This document shows, one piece after another, positions 1 through 9,656 of a DNA stretch of 25,796 bases. The stretch is from positions 178,673-204,468 of the forward strand of contig MNCI01015575.1 of assembly GCA_015680685.1 (NCBI GenBank), in the 5' to 3' direction. Made by a program: the position numbers and the translations under genes. Within the stretch, counting starts at the first letter, position 1. Each line of letters opens with the position of its first letter. The DNA comes from Gnetum montanum (taxonomy: Eukaryota > Streptophyta > Gnetopsida > Gnetales > Gnetaceae). Under the pieces are notes generated by a model. The model saw only the letters and a program-made list of their open reading frames with translations. It was not told the origin of the DNA and ran no database searches.

Positions 1-991
1 TGGGATTCCATTCCATTCTCTCCTCTCCATCTTTCTTCCCATTTTCCACCTCATTGGAGGTTTTATAATTAGTCTATTCTAGGTTGATGCATTGTTTTTC
101 TTTGGTGAATTCTTGTGGGTAAGTTTTTAACTCTTGCTTCCAAATGACATTCTTAGAGCCTACAGACTCTTTGGTTTGTGGGTTTTTCAAGGCATAAAAG
201 GAATGAGCTTGCTTTGGGGAGGACCCACTGGCATTCCTTTTTGGTGCAATTATTAAGTTCTTTTCCTTAAACATTTCCTGCAATCAATCATCTCTTGTTT
301 CATCCCCATTCATGACATTCATTTTATTGGCATTGCTGTTGTTATTTTTTTCCATATTTCTTGTTTCTCATATTTTTCCATCTTATAGCTACCAAAGGTT
401 TGCTCTTAGTCATGGGGGCCCTAGCACAAATTTTTTAATTTTCTCCATTTTACTATTCGCCTAACCCCTACACCTTGGGTAGTCACCTATGATAAATCTC
501 TGAACCAGTTTCTACCATAACCAAAACTTAGCCAATGCACTTCATATCAAGGCAAGGTATTAACTGCATTGTGGTTTATCTATCCTTGCTCATTTGTGAC
601 TGTGTTGTGTGTGTAAATGGCAATCATACAAATAATGGACTAGGCTTTGAGGAAGCACTCAGGATGGACTGGAACTGGAGCATTTACGAAAGGAGCAAGT
701 TTGGTGGCGTGGCTATGGATAAACAATGGAAGGTGCAATCTTAGCATTGGTGGCAACACACTTCATTTTCCTTCTCTCTCTTTCTCTACAAGCTGTCAAA
801 TAAAGGCTTGGATGTCATTTATGTATGAGTGTTCACCACAATGGTTATGAACACTAATGTTGTAATATGCTTATTGATATGTTCACTGGGCATATTGAGT
901 CTATCATCCCATTGCACTGTCAGTTGTTAATTAGTCAATAATCCCATACCTTCCCAATACTTTGTAAAGAACTTATTTCTTTTCTTCTATA
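1..991 (+). other. Decayed internal tail of element 1, no intact gene
   Basis: There is no convincing open frame. Short frames at 535-744 and 647-850 have no recognisable domain. On the minus strand a 69-codon, lysine- and glutamine-rich frame (74-283) stays open and reads somewhat protein-like, but I recognise no family. It may be a fragment of another element or chance. T-rich stretches at 300-470 resemble the spacer start of element 2. Confidence 0.4.
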
Positions 992-1025
992 CTCAAGGAT
1001 GAGTTTTCATTCAGTAGTGGAGGTA
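992..1025 (+). other. Polypurine-tract block before the 3' LTR of element 1
   Basis: The 34-nt block starts CTCAAGGATGAGTTTTCATT and ends AGTGGAGGTA directly against the LTR start TGATGA. The same block, at the same length, precedes the 3' LTRs of element 2 (18119-18152) and element 4 (23144-23177, minus strand). The G-rich end is in the usual place for the plus-strand primer of reverse transcription. Confidence 0.75.
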
Positions 1026-1029
1026 TGAT

Positions 1030-1215
1030 GAGAGTAGTTACTCTAATTATTAGATTGGTTACTATAGCAGTTACTCTAGTGGTTACTCTAGCAGCTATTC
1101 TAATTATTAGAGTGGTTACTCTAGCAGTTATTGTAATTATTAGAGAGGTTACTCTAGTAGTTACTTTAGTAGTTATTCTAATTATTAGAGCGATTAATCT
1201 AATTATTAGAGTAGT
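1030..1215 (+). repeat. Minisatellite-like U3 array of TAAT palindromes
   Basis: The array mixes 12-bp GTTACTCTAGYA-type units with 9-bp ATTAGAGNG units, giving higher-order blocks such as 12+12+9 = 33 bp. The 9-mer TAATTATTA, centre of the perfect palindrome CTCTAATTATTAGAG, occurs at 1044, 1101, 1134, 1179 and 1200. The open frames here (1025-1441 plus, 973-1251 minus) are low-complexity by-products of the repeat, not genes. Confidence 0.85.
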
Positions 1216-1226
1216 TTCTCCCAAGC

Positions 1227-1235
1227 CTATAAATA
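1227..1235 (+). promoter_or_regulatory. TATA box of the element 1 LTR
   Basis: CTATAAATA lies directly downstream of the repeat array, in the position and sequence context of the TATA boxes of the other LTRs here (8608-8616, 18265-18273 and 23035-23043 minus). Confidence 0.7.
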
Positions 1236-1991
1236 CAGTGCCCAGGTGCACAATTGGAAGGAAGTCTTTCAGCCATCAAGTAGCAAAAACTCTTGCATTT
1301 TGTTTGAAAGTTAGTATTTTCCAAGTGCCCACAATAAGAGGTCTAAGTGTGGATGGATCTTTATTCGAGCATTGTGTACCTGAGCACACCTTGTGTATGG
1401 CAATAAAGATGAGCTCTTTGATTCATCATTGCAACACTTGAGATTTGTTTTCTTATGCATTTCTTTTATTTTATTTTCTTATGCATTTATTTTATTTTAT
1501 TTTATGTACTTTACATTTCTATTATTAGCACAGCAATTCATTTTGATCAATTAAGCAAATTATTAAATTACACAAGCATGACCGCTTCGAGCATGCGTGT
1601 AATTCTTGGTGACCTAGTAATGATTAGCATTTGGTAATCCCAGCAGTGTTGCACTGGTTCAGGAGGTGTACAACAAGTGGGAATGGATGCTTGTGTTAGG
1701 ATTAGTTAGAACTTAGTTAATGAGTAGTTAAGTTAAATTAGTCACCTAGTTATCTCTTTCTTTCCCTATTAGCATAGGACATAAAAACATAAAAGATATA
1801 AAAATCATATGCCTCAAGCTCACTTAACCATACAATCGTGACATACAAGTAAGTTTGGGAAGACAATGATCAATCAACCCGTCCTTGTTCCACAAGGGTG
1901 CATAAGCACTTAGTCCATGGAATTTGACCGGATCATGTGTGAAATGCGTGTATTCGTATCGTTGAGCATAGGGGTACCTCGCCGCTCATCA

Positions 1992-2560
1992 GATAATTTG
2001 AAATATTTTGATGGAACTACTAAATGTTTTGAAGGACATGAAGGATTTTCATTCATAAGTGAGGGAATAGTTAATGGAAAAGGCTAAAGAAGTATTTCAA
2101 AATAGGAATGAGGATAAGATTAAGCCTAAATTTAATGTTGATGATTTTTTTGAATCCATTTGAAGATGAAGATGCTGAAAGCAATGAAATTCTCCAAGTT
2201 GAAAGTCAAGAAAATGAAACCTTTCAAAATTAAGGCTAACTCAATGATAATGCATTTTAGATTTTGATTCCTAATGATGTTTGCATGTTTTTGTATTTAA
2301 TGTTACAAATTGAACTCATTATTATCATGGCCTCATATACGAGTAAACCTTAGATGATAACATAGAGATGTTAAGAGCTATCCTTGAGGATTCCAAGTCT
2401 TTTAAGAAGAGAAAAACTATTGTTATCAAGAAGAAGAAAGTTTCAAGAATTAGAGAAGTAAAGAGCTATGAAGCCTACTCCATTTGGATGCCCAAAATGC
2501 AAATGATACAATGTGGATGTATGAAACTTGACTAGCCAAGTGGGATATCACTTCTACCCA
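1992..2560 (+). other. Coding-like debris after the element 1 LTR, unassigned
   Basis: This stretch is richer in purines and lysine/glutamate codons than its surroundings and reads like broken coding sequence on the plus strand. There is a short K-rich run at about 2396-2460 and a GCPKCK pair of cysteines at about 2488-2505, with many stops and frame changes between them. I recognise no family. It could be the target into which element 1 inserted or another retroelement's gag. Confidence 0.3.
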
Positions 2561-3309
2561 TAAACCATTGTTTGCTTGAGTTCACTTTTTAAAAGGTAGA
2601 AGAGCCAATTTAGGAATACATGACCATTTTAATTAGTAATTTCATTACTTTAGTAAGGTATTTTCATCAATAGGAAGTTAGGTCCAATTTGAAGTCATTT
2701 TGACATGTTTTTTAGTGTTAAATCAGCAACTATAAATTTGGTGTAACTTGTAATTAGTCATAGTTGATAACACGATAGGCTATGCCTAATTGCTAGTCAT
2801 AGTTGACATTTTTTTATTTTTATTGTAAATTTTGGTTGAAGTTATATATGTGGCTTGTAGAAGGACATAGTGAGTACTAGGAGATGTAACTTGCAACTTC
2901 CCATACTAATAATAGGTTTCTCTCTAAAATTTAGCTTTAGCATGCTATGAATCAATGTGACTTGTAGCAAGTTATAATGGGCTAGCAACTATGAGGGACT
3001 ATAACTCATAGTAAGTAAGAATAAATTATCCAATTATTTTTAAAAATGATACAAATTATGAATGTCCTAGGGTTCTGAAGTGAACCTATAAATTGATGGT
3101 ATGGGATGTTCTAAGGGTATTTTAGAAATACATGGATCATATAAAGGCTAAGAGAAGAATCTTGAGATAATTTGGGATTCCTTGAAGTAATTGTATTAGC
3201 ATCCAAGGACATATGGAAACTTCAACTTCTTGAGTACGGTGAGGTTCTGTAAGGTTTTTGGACATCACATCCTACAATAAGCTTTAGTATGATTATGATT
3301 TAAGTGTGA
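2561..3309. other. AT-rich intergenic sequence, possibly LTR-like
   Basis: No coding signal is seen. It holds a 13-bp direct repeat TAGTCATAGTTGA (2755-2767 and 2794-2806) and CTATAAAT motifs near 2730 and 3086. These hint at an old LTR, but I find no partner copy in the window. Confidence 0.3.
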
Positions 3310-3917
3310 GAGACAAGTATTTTCCTAAATCTTTTGGACTTTTATGTTATGAAAATTTTTTATGTTACATACAAATACCAATAAATCCTTAACCATATGT
3401 CAAACTGTAGAGAGTATGCCTTGTTGATGATCCAAAGATTGCTTCCCTTCCATAATTGGGTTTGGAAGAACTACAGAGATCCTTACAAGTTTCATGTTAT
3501 CTTAACCATCATCTAAAAAACTAAATGATCTTAATTCCTTGTCTAATGTGTCATAAGGAAATGTAGGCTTATAGAGGAACTTTTGATCTAATGCTTAAGT
3601 CACTACCCTTTTTTACAAAGCAAGGCTTAGGACTAAATGTGTTAAATTAGGAATGCATTCTAAATCTCTTAAGAAATGATGTCTCCATATGTATGCTAGT
3701 GCTCTAGCTCAATTACTTATATGATTATAAAGACATCCTTTTAATGCCCCTAATCATGGAATAATGTGTGGCATGTGAATTGTAAACTTATACTATGCTC
3801 ATAGGTTCTTGAAGACATTGAGACCTAGTCCACCTTGAGCCTACCCTAGAATATTTGGCTACTTTGAAACTCTTCAGTGGCATCAAATGACACTTTTCCA
3901 AAGTAATAGATATTATA
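3310..3917 (+). repeat. Plus-oriented LTR copy, left arm of an inverted repeat
   Basis: This arm is homologous, in reverse complement, to 4131-4745. Matched stretches include ATGCCTTGTT-GTGGATC (about 3417-3440 against the complement of 4640-4660), AATGTAGGCTTATAG / TATGTAGGCTTGTAA, GTTTCATGTT-TTAACCATCA, and TTGCTTATATGATTATAAA. The right end reads TATTATA and is followed by a TTGGTTCTTA string at 3921, which could be a decayed primer site. The outer boundary is approximate because similarity fades near 3310. Confidence 0.65.
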
Positions 3918-4130
3918 CCATTGGTTCTTATTCTAACTTAGATTTCAACTCATATGATAAGAAACATAAACTCTAAATGTACCTTAGGTATGTAGAAGTC
4001 AATGTTAAAGATCATATCCACTCCACCTCATGTCATTTCATTCTTCAACTTCCTACCTAAATTTGGATTTCAACTCATATGATAAAGAAACATGAATCCA
4101 AAATTCAACTTAGATATGTAAGGCTTATCT
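3918..4130. repeat. Spacer between inverted LTR arms with an internal direct repeat
   Basis: Two copies of a roughly 70-bp unit lie here (about 3931-3995 and 4052-4115). Both contain GATTTCAACTCATATGATAA followed by a run ending in TTAGRTATGTA. This forms the loop region between the two head-to-head LTR copies. No coding signal. Confidence 0.6.
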
Positions 4131-4745
4131 TCTAATGACATAGCTATAGGAAAGCACTTCTCAGAACCACCCATTAGTTCCAAAGTAACCAAATGTTCTA
4201 AAGTGAACTTAAGATGAACTACACCTCAATGTTCTTAAGAATATGTGAGTACAGTATAAGTACATAACTCACATGACATGTGCTAGTCTACAGTTAGGAG
4301 TGTTTTAGGAATGCATTTATAATCATATAAGCAACTAAACCAATATAACATAAACAACATACTCAAGATTACTAGCATAAACATAAGGTGTCATTTCCTT
4401 AAGAGAGCTAAGACACATTCCTACTCTAATGCATCTAGGCCTAAGCCTCACTCCAAAGAGAAGGAGATTGACCTAAGCATTAAATCCAAAGATCCTTTAC
4501 AAGCCTACATATCTTTGTGACACAATACAAAAAGAAATTATAGCCATGTATTTTTTTAGTGATGGTTTTAACAACATGAAACCCTTGAGAATCTCCATAA
4601 TCCTTCTAATCCCTATTTGAAAAGGAAAATAAACTTTGATCCACTAACAAGGCATGCTTTTCTACACTTTTTCTCATTTGAAAGAAGTAACATTCTCAAA
4701 GATTGAGTCTTTTTTAATATCTTTTCTAAACATGGAAAGAAACAT
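4131..4745 (-). repeat. Minus-oriented LTR copy, right arm and 3' LTR of a minus-strand element
   Basis: Its left part (4131-4370) repeats directly at 7109-7360, sharing a TATAGCT start, CCAAATG-TCTAAA, CCTCAA-GT-CTCAAGAAT-TGTG and TTATAATCATATA-G. Its whole length is inverted at 3310-3917. The direct pair 4131/7109 brackets a minus-strand interior carrying an initiator-Met primer site, so I read it as the 3' LTR of that element. The outer right end is approximate. Confidence 0.65.
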
Positions 4746-7093
4746 GCATATCGAAAGTATTGAGCAACTCAAACCTCATCTGATAACTATAGATAAGAAG
4801 GTTCAGTGGATATGGTTATTAAAAATGTTGAACTCAACTTAACATCCAATTGAAACATAAGAATGCTCATGCAACCTAGGTTAAGGAAGAAAATACTTAC
4901 CCTTTTTATGAAAATGATAACCTTTCTACTTGAAGAAAAATTTGCTAACCTTACATGCAAGTTATTTTCTCTACCTCTAGCATTTATGCAAGAGTGTAGA
5001 GTTGATCCTTTTCATCCAAGGGGAGATAACTTTCTACCTTAGAGAAACCACTCTTCATGCCTAATGGTTGTCTAGTACTAATATGAGTAAGGACCTTTGG
5101 AACTTTACCCTAACTATGGTAATAACCCAAAACTTCTTAATAGAGAAGAAACACATCAATTATCTACCCCTTAAAAGTGGTCAATCCTTAGATCCACTAG
5201 TGTCAACCAAGGTTGTTTTACATCCTCCTTTTTTCTTAATAGGCAACAATATGACTCTCAAATACTATGATTCCATTTTAGAAACTTGGGAAATTTCTTC
5301 CAATTCAAAACATTATTGCTTCCTTCTCATATACATGATAGAAATTTGTGCTTCCTACTCAAAGTCATAACCAAATAACATGTGCTTCCTACTTGAAGTC
5401 ACGATAGAACTGTATGCTTCTTGCTTAAAGTTACAATCAAGAACATGAACTTCCTCCTTGGAGTTACTCCACCAAACTCTTTCTCCCTATCTTATTTTTT
5501 CACTCTCTTATTAATAGATCTCTTTTCTTTTCTTTTTCACTTATACACACACTACTACTTTGGTCAATCACAAGAATGGTAGCACCAAGATAGTCACATT
5601 CCATCCTCTTTAGAATAAATTATCTTAGTAGAAAATTTAATTGTTTGTATTCCATTGAGGTACTTAAGATAGAATCACATATCACATTCATTTTCATAAT
5701 CAATAAGTATCTAGCAGCGAAAACAACCTTTGCCAAGATCTATAATAAAACAAGACCCACTATTTATCATAATGTTCATGAGTAATCAAAAATACTCCAC
5801 CACATGGATAGAAAATAATGTCATCCAGTGCTCAAAATTTTAAGATATTGAGCACCAAAGGAGGGTGATGAACATAGAGATTTATCCACCATGATCATTA
5901 TTTTGTCAAGAGAATCATTACACATCCCACTATTTACCAATCACAAGTCATCAAATTGAATGCATAAGTACTTAGGTATCTGAGTATCTACAAGTTGGCA
6001 CAATGCATCATGATATTTTACATAGGAATGAATCACCATCCACATTCAAAATAAATGCTCCAAGAATGAAATAAAATCCTTAATGAGGAAAATTTAGAAA
6101 AAAGAAACAACATATTTGAACCATTCAAGAACTTTAATGCTTAAATCAACATCCAAGATTAGGAATATGAAGAAGACTCTCCTCAAACATGAGATTTGTG
6201 AATAGAGAAATTTGAAACACTGTCAATTTTTTTCTATGAATCATAAGCTAACCCATCAAGGCATCACTAGCAAAGAATCCTCTAATAAGAATCCAAGTGT
6301 TGTTTCACCATACATGAACATAGAACCATTACATCGTAATACCAAATTATGGATTTATTAATGCATTTAAGATAAATAATCATCCCAAGATCAATAAATG
6401 AAAGAATAGCCATCTAAAAAAGGTAACACATTACAACAAGGATCAACTGGTAAAATATAATATGCTTTTTCCATGATTTATCAAAATAAACTTAGACACA
6501 TACAACTATCTTTCATAAAATGAAGATCATCAATAACATTCTCTTCACACAACACATGATTTCTTAGTAATAAATTTTAAGCTAGAGCACATTTATATGT
6601 TTTTTATAAGAGCTCATCCTAATAAGAAACAAACTTCCTCAAAACAACCAATGCTTGAACCATTTGACTATTTCTATTTCAAGTATATGACACTTACTTA
6701 TGTCCCATACTTATGATAATTCCTTCTATAACCAAAAGACTTAACAGTCATTTGAACCCTCTTTCACTCAAGTTAGAGAAGACATGTATGTCATTTTCTT
6801 ATAGTAGTTTTTCATACAATTGAATCCTTCAAAAGAATGGGTTGAAGATCTATTTATTTATCTTTAGCCATCTCCTTTGAATTTTCATAGCTTCATCCCT
6901 ATATACATTCATATCCTCATTCACCTCCTTGTGCATATGATTGTCTTGTTTGTCATCTTTCACTAGCCCATTGGGAAGATTGGGATTATGAGGAGCATTA
7001 CTAGGATTCTAGCATCCTTTTTTCTTCTTATGCATCATAGTAGCACATAAATCATGAACCATGATATAGCACTAGCCTCAAACTACAAATCAT
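4746..7093 (-). other. Decayed interior of the minus-strand element, no intact gene
   Basis: Minus-strand translation next to the primer site gives short protein-like runs (for example a charged stretch at about 6830-7020), broken by stops every 20-40 codons. I recognise no gag, protease or polymerase motif. The 100-codon plus-strand frame at 5068-5370 runs against the element and shows no domain; I do not call it a gene. The region also holds the 33-bp tandem array at 5315-5474. Confidence 0.4.
5315..5474. repeat. Tandem repeat, about five 33-bp units
   Basis: Units start at about 5315, 5348, 5381, 5413 and 5446. They share a core like TGCTTCCTACTCAAAGTCA followed by a variable A-rich half. 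Unit lengths are 32-33 bp, so the array could once have encoded an 11-residue peptide repeat in the element's interior. Divergence between units is high. Confidence 0.7.
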
Positions 7094-7106
7094 GGCTCTC
7101 ATACCA
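7094..7106 (-). other. Primer-binding site, initiator tRNA-Met type
   Basis: Read on the minus strand this is TGGTATGAGAGCC. It differs at one position from TGGTATCAGAGCC, the site complementary to the 3' end of plant initiator tRNA-Met. It lies 2 bp from the TG...-ended LTR copy starting at 7109, which is the expected spacing. Confidence 0.65.
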
Positions 7107-7108
7107 AG

Positions 7109-7370
7109 TGTAATAGTATAGCTTTGGTAAAAGCCCTACTTACCATCATCCAAGAGTCTTAAAGTAGCCAAATGCTCTAAATTAGGGTTAAGGTAAACTA
7201 TGCCTCAACGTCCTCAAGAATGTGTGCCCATAGCCTATGTTCACAACTTACATATCACACATTAGTCTAAGGTTAGGAAAATCGCAATGACATCTTTATA
7301 ATCATATAGGTGACTAACATATTACAACATACAAAACATGTTAAAGATATTACTTCTTGTAAAAAATCCT
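7109..7370 (-). repeat. Truncated 5' LTR of the minus-strand element
   Basis: This is a direct repeat of 4131-4370. On the plus strand it begins TGTAATAGTATAGC, the LTR's 3' end. Similarity to the fuller copy stops near 7360-7370, so the outer portion of the LTR is missing. Confidence 0.65.
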
Positions 7371-7677
7371 TATTATGTTTTGTATTGACACTTTATTTTC
7401 TTCATTTTTGTACATCATTAATGTTATGTTCCAATACTGTCATGGTGTTCCACCATCACATTGTCATGTCATTTATACTTATTTGATTAACACTTGTTAA
7501 TTTACTTATTAGTACTCAATTATAACTATTAAATTTGGTTATAATTGGTCATTCTATTTGATACAATACTTCATGTATCTTAAATATTAAGGCCAAAGTG
7601 TTTGATGTATGTCTTTATCCTCTTCTCTTTAAGTTTGTAGCTATTGGGCTGCTCACTATTAATCCTATAAACTTTAC
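7371..7677. other. AT-rich sequence upstream of the Copia gag remnant
   Basis: I see no coding signal. It may be the leader or LTR of the Copia-type element that follows, but I find neither a second copy nor a clear primer site. Confidence 0.3.
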
Positions 7678-8460
7678 ATGATAGCAAAGCAAGATGAAAC
7701 TCTTTATTCAAAATTGAGAAACAACCATGACAAAAATAAAATCCTATGCCTCATTGCCCAAGATTCAAGTAGTAAAAGCTTCAAATTATCACATATGGAA
7801 ACTTCAAATGAGATTTCTACTATGAGAAAATGGTTTAGAAGGAACCCATTTAAAAATTGGCATGCTAGATGATGATACAAAGATGGCTAGGTATTGATTT
7901 CATTGAGTGTGTTTGGTGAATTTTTGCAATTATTAGAGAAATAGCATTCCACATATAAAATGTGTAAAAAGCTAGAGGAAAAATTTGAAGTCAAAAATGA
8001 ATCAAATTAGTATCCCTTCAAAACCAATTGAATTCACTTCATTTGAAAGAAGGTGAACCTATGGCCATCCTTGTTCAAAAATTATCAACACTACAGGCCA
8101 GATTGCAAGCTCAAGATATAAGAGTATCAAATGAAACAATAAAGTTCTATCTTCTTAAGGCATTACCACTAGTGTACAATGTCTTTAGAAAAATCATGAC
8201 AAATGGAAAGAAGACTTACACTATGATAAAGTTATATGCAAAGATCCACGAAGAAGAAGCAAAGATGAATGCAAACACTTTAGCAATGGAATAAAATTCT
8301 CAAGCAATGATGGTAAAATTAGAAGGAGATTAAAAGAAACAAATTGTATTAAGGTATTATCATATTTGTAAAAAATATGATAGTTATGATACATATCATT
8401 GTTATATAATCATAATAATCCATTAAGATATTATTATTTTTGGCAAAAAAACCTCTTGAT
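7678..8460 (+). pseudogene. Copia-type gag remnant (UBN2-like) with degenerate zinc knuckle
   Basis: Gag would form the particle that packages the element RNA. The clearest part is the frame at 8028-8294, extended through two stops to about 8430. It has the L-x2-L-x-M/L-x-E-G-x-P pattern, then AxLQAQDIRVSNETIKFYLLKALP, matching the 'L..L...G....D......LL.sLP..Y' layout of UBN2 (Copia gag) proteins. Upstream at about 7952-8007 another frame gives KKLEEKFEVKNE, the usual 'W..L...F' helix region. At about 8368-8403 a CKKYDSYDTYHC run looks like a CCHC knuckle that has lost its first cysteine. At least one frameshift (between 7872 and 8028) and several stops make it non-functional. Protease, integrase and reverse transcriptase do not follow; element 2 starts at 8482. 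The family call is by pattern only. Confidence 0.6.
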
Positions 8461-8481
8461 ATCTTCGTTTTCCTTCGTAAG

Positions 8482-9365
8482 TGATAAAGTCAAATTTTTT
8501 GTCATTGCAATATTGTAGCAACAATCTTGTATCAGTGATGTCATTCATATAATGTCGTAACCCATGTTACATCATCACTGATATGATGTTTCGAGATGTG
8601 TGCAACCCTATAAATACTAGGACTTGGACACACAATCAACAACTTTTCATTCCAAGTTTTAGGAAAACTCTTGTAGCTTTATTTCGTAGTTTTAATAAAA
8701 GTGAATGCCCACAGTGTGATGTTTAGTAGTTGAACAACATCTTTATTTGAGTAAATTATACTTGGATGTAGTTCATGAATGGAAATAAAGATCAAGATTT
8801 TTTTTCATCATTTTTGCATCCACATAGTTTTATTTACTTACTTAGCTTAATTTTTACTATTTTCATAGATTAATACTTTACTTTTCAAAGCAGTTTATTT
8901 TACACATCATTAGTAAGAGGAATGGATATGAGTGGTTTCAATCACTAAGTGTGGCTATCTAGTAATCCAATGGTAGTGTTGGTTGGCTCGCCCAATAGTA
9001 ATTCCCCTTGTTAATCCTAGTGATAGCTACACAAGTCCAAGACATGTATAGTAGACCAAGATTGAATGTCCATCACATTAGGCTAAGATAGGTTTATGTT
9101 TTTTTAGTTAGCTATACTTAGAACTTATTCAATCATGTTTACTATAGAAGCACTTAAGGGCCTTGCAACATTAGTTAATCATACACCTCACTAAGAGCTA
9201 AGCCATACACTTGAACTTCAATAGCTTATAGGAGAAAGAGAACGATCATGAACTCAATATCAATTACTAGCATAATAAAATTTTCCATCAAGGGATTACA
9301 ATCTAGCCATGCGTGAGCACTTATCACTTGTATGGTAAAGTGTTGAACTGCTCCACTACTCATCA
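8482..9365 (+). repeat. 5' LTR of element 2
   Basis: The 884-bp LTR begins TGATAAAGTC and ends CTACTCATCA. It aligns along its whole length with 18153-19017. It contains a TATA box (8608-8616), an AATAAA-type string at about 8694, and in U3 a perfect 10-bp inverted repeat ATCAGTGATG / CATCACTGAT (8531-8540, 8573-8582). The primer site follows after one base. Confidence 0.92.
8608..8616 (+). promoter_or_regulatory. TATA box of the element 2 5' LTR
   Basis: CTATAAATA lies in the shared context GATGTGTGCAACCCTATAAA, which is also present in the 3' LTR. Transcription of the element would start a few tens of bases downstream. Confidence 0.7.
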
Positions 9366-9656
9366 TTGGTGTTGTTGTTGAGGATGCGTCAATGTATGCA
9401 TAAGAGTTGATCTTACATAGTTCGTTGTATTGCAAGTTACAAAATTTTATTTTTCATATTCTTAATCAATCTTACTAACACACACGTAAGTAAGCATTAA
9501 AATTATAACATGGCTTTGACACATAAAGAAAAGATGTCACATGCCAAAGAGCTACAAAAATGTCATGACAGAAAACATGATAATGATAGAAAACAATAGT
9601 TTAATATGTTCATAATAATCCATACTATCTGGACTTCACATTCATCCTTCACCAAG
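9366..9656 (+). other. Leader between 5' LTR and gag of element 2
   Basis: This holds the primer site at its left end and then about 270 bp without coding signal. The 69-codon minus-strand frame at 9226-9435 straddles the LTR end and is a shadow. Confidence 0.5.
9367..9384 (+). other. Primer-binding site, tRNA-Asp type
   Basis: TGGTGTTGTTGTTGAGGA begins one base after the LTR end. It matches TGGCGCCGTTGCCGGGGA, complementary to the 3' end of plant tRNA-Asp, at 12 of 18 positions. All six differences are C-to-T or G-to-A, as expected from deamination of methylated cytosine. The position and the pattern of change support the call; the GTT-repeat look is the main reason for caution. Confidence 0.65.

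Larger units (their letters stand above)
1..1991 (+). mobile_element. Element 1: 3' part of a plus-strand gypsy-type LTR retrotransposon
   Basis: This is the truncated right end of an LTR element: internal tail (1-991), a 34-nt polypurine-containing block (992-1025) and a 3' LTR (1026-1991). The tail just before the LTR (about 920-1025) resembles the same region of element 4 read on the minus strand, including a shared ATCCCATACCTTCC string. Around 405-430 a TTAGTCATGGGGG stretch resembles the end of the gag-protease frame of element 2 at 12964-12977, followed in both by T-rich sequence. I infer that 1-991 is the protease end plus a shortened spacer. No long ORF2 trace is visible here. The 5' half lies outside the window. 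Confidence 0.75.
1026..1991 (+). repeat. 3' LTR of element 1
   Basis: The 966-bp LTR begins TGATGAGAG and ends CCGCTCATCA, the same TGAT...ATCA termini as the LTRs of elements 2 and 4. Its second half aligns with the LTR of element 4. Shared strings include a TCTTTATT-GAGCATTG-GTACCTGAGCA region at about 1359-1387, a GATGCTTRTGTTAGGAT region at about 1686-1703 and a GAGC-TAGGG-TACC region before the end. The U3 part is unrelated to that of element 4. A TATA box lies at 1227-1235. Its 5' partner is outside the window. Confidence 0.85.
4131..7370 (-). mobile_element. Decayed minus-strand LTR retrotransposon with Met-type primer site
   Basis: The 3' LTR is at 4131-4745, the interior at 4746-7093, the primer site at 7094-7106, and a 5' LTR truncated on its outer side at 7109-7370. 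The short interior (about 2.4 kb) shows no reverse transcriptase or integrase motif, so the element is either heavily deleted or non-autonomous. Superfamily cannot be assigned; a Met primer site occurs in both Copia and gypsy elements. Confidence 0.55.

Noticed and set aside
1025-1441. 138-codon frame with repetitive V/L/I/T/R sequence
   Set aside because: It is produced by the U3 tandem repeat and lies across an LTR promoter; the antisense frame 973-1251 has the same origin.
5068-5370. 100-codon plus-strand frame
   Set aside because: It runs against the orientation of the enclosing element, has no recognisable domain, and ends in the 33-bp tandem array.
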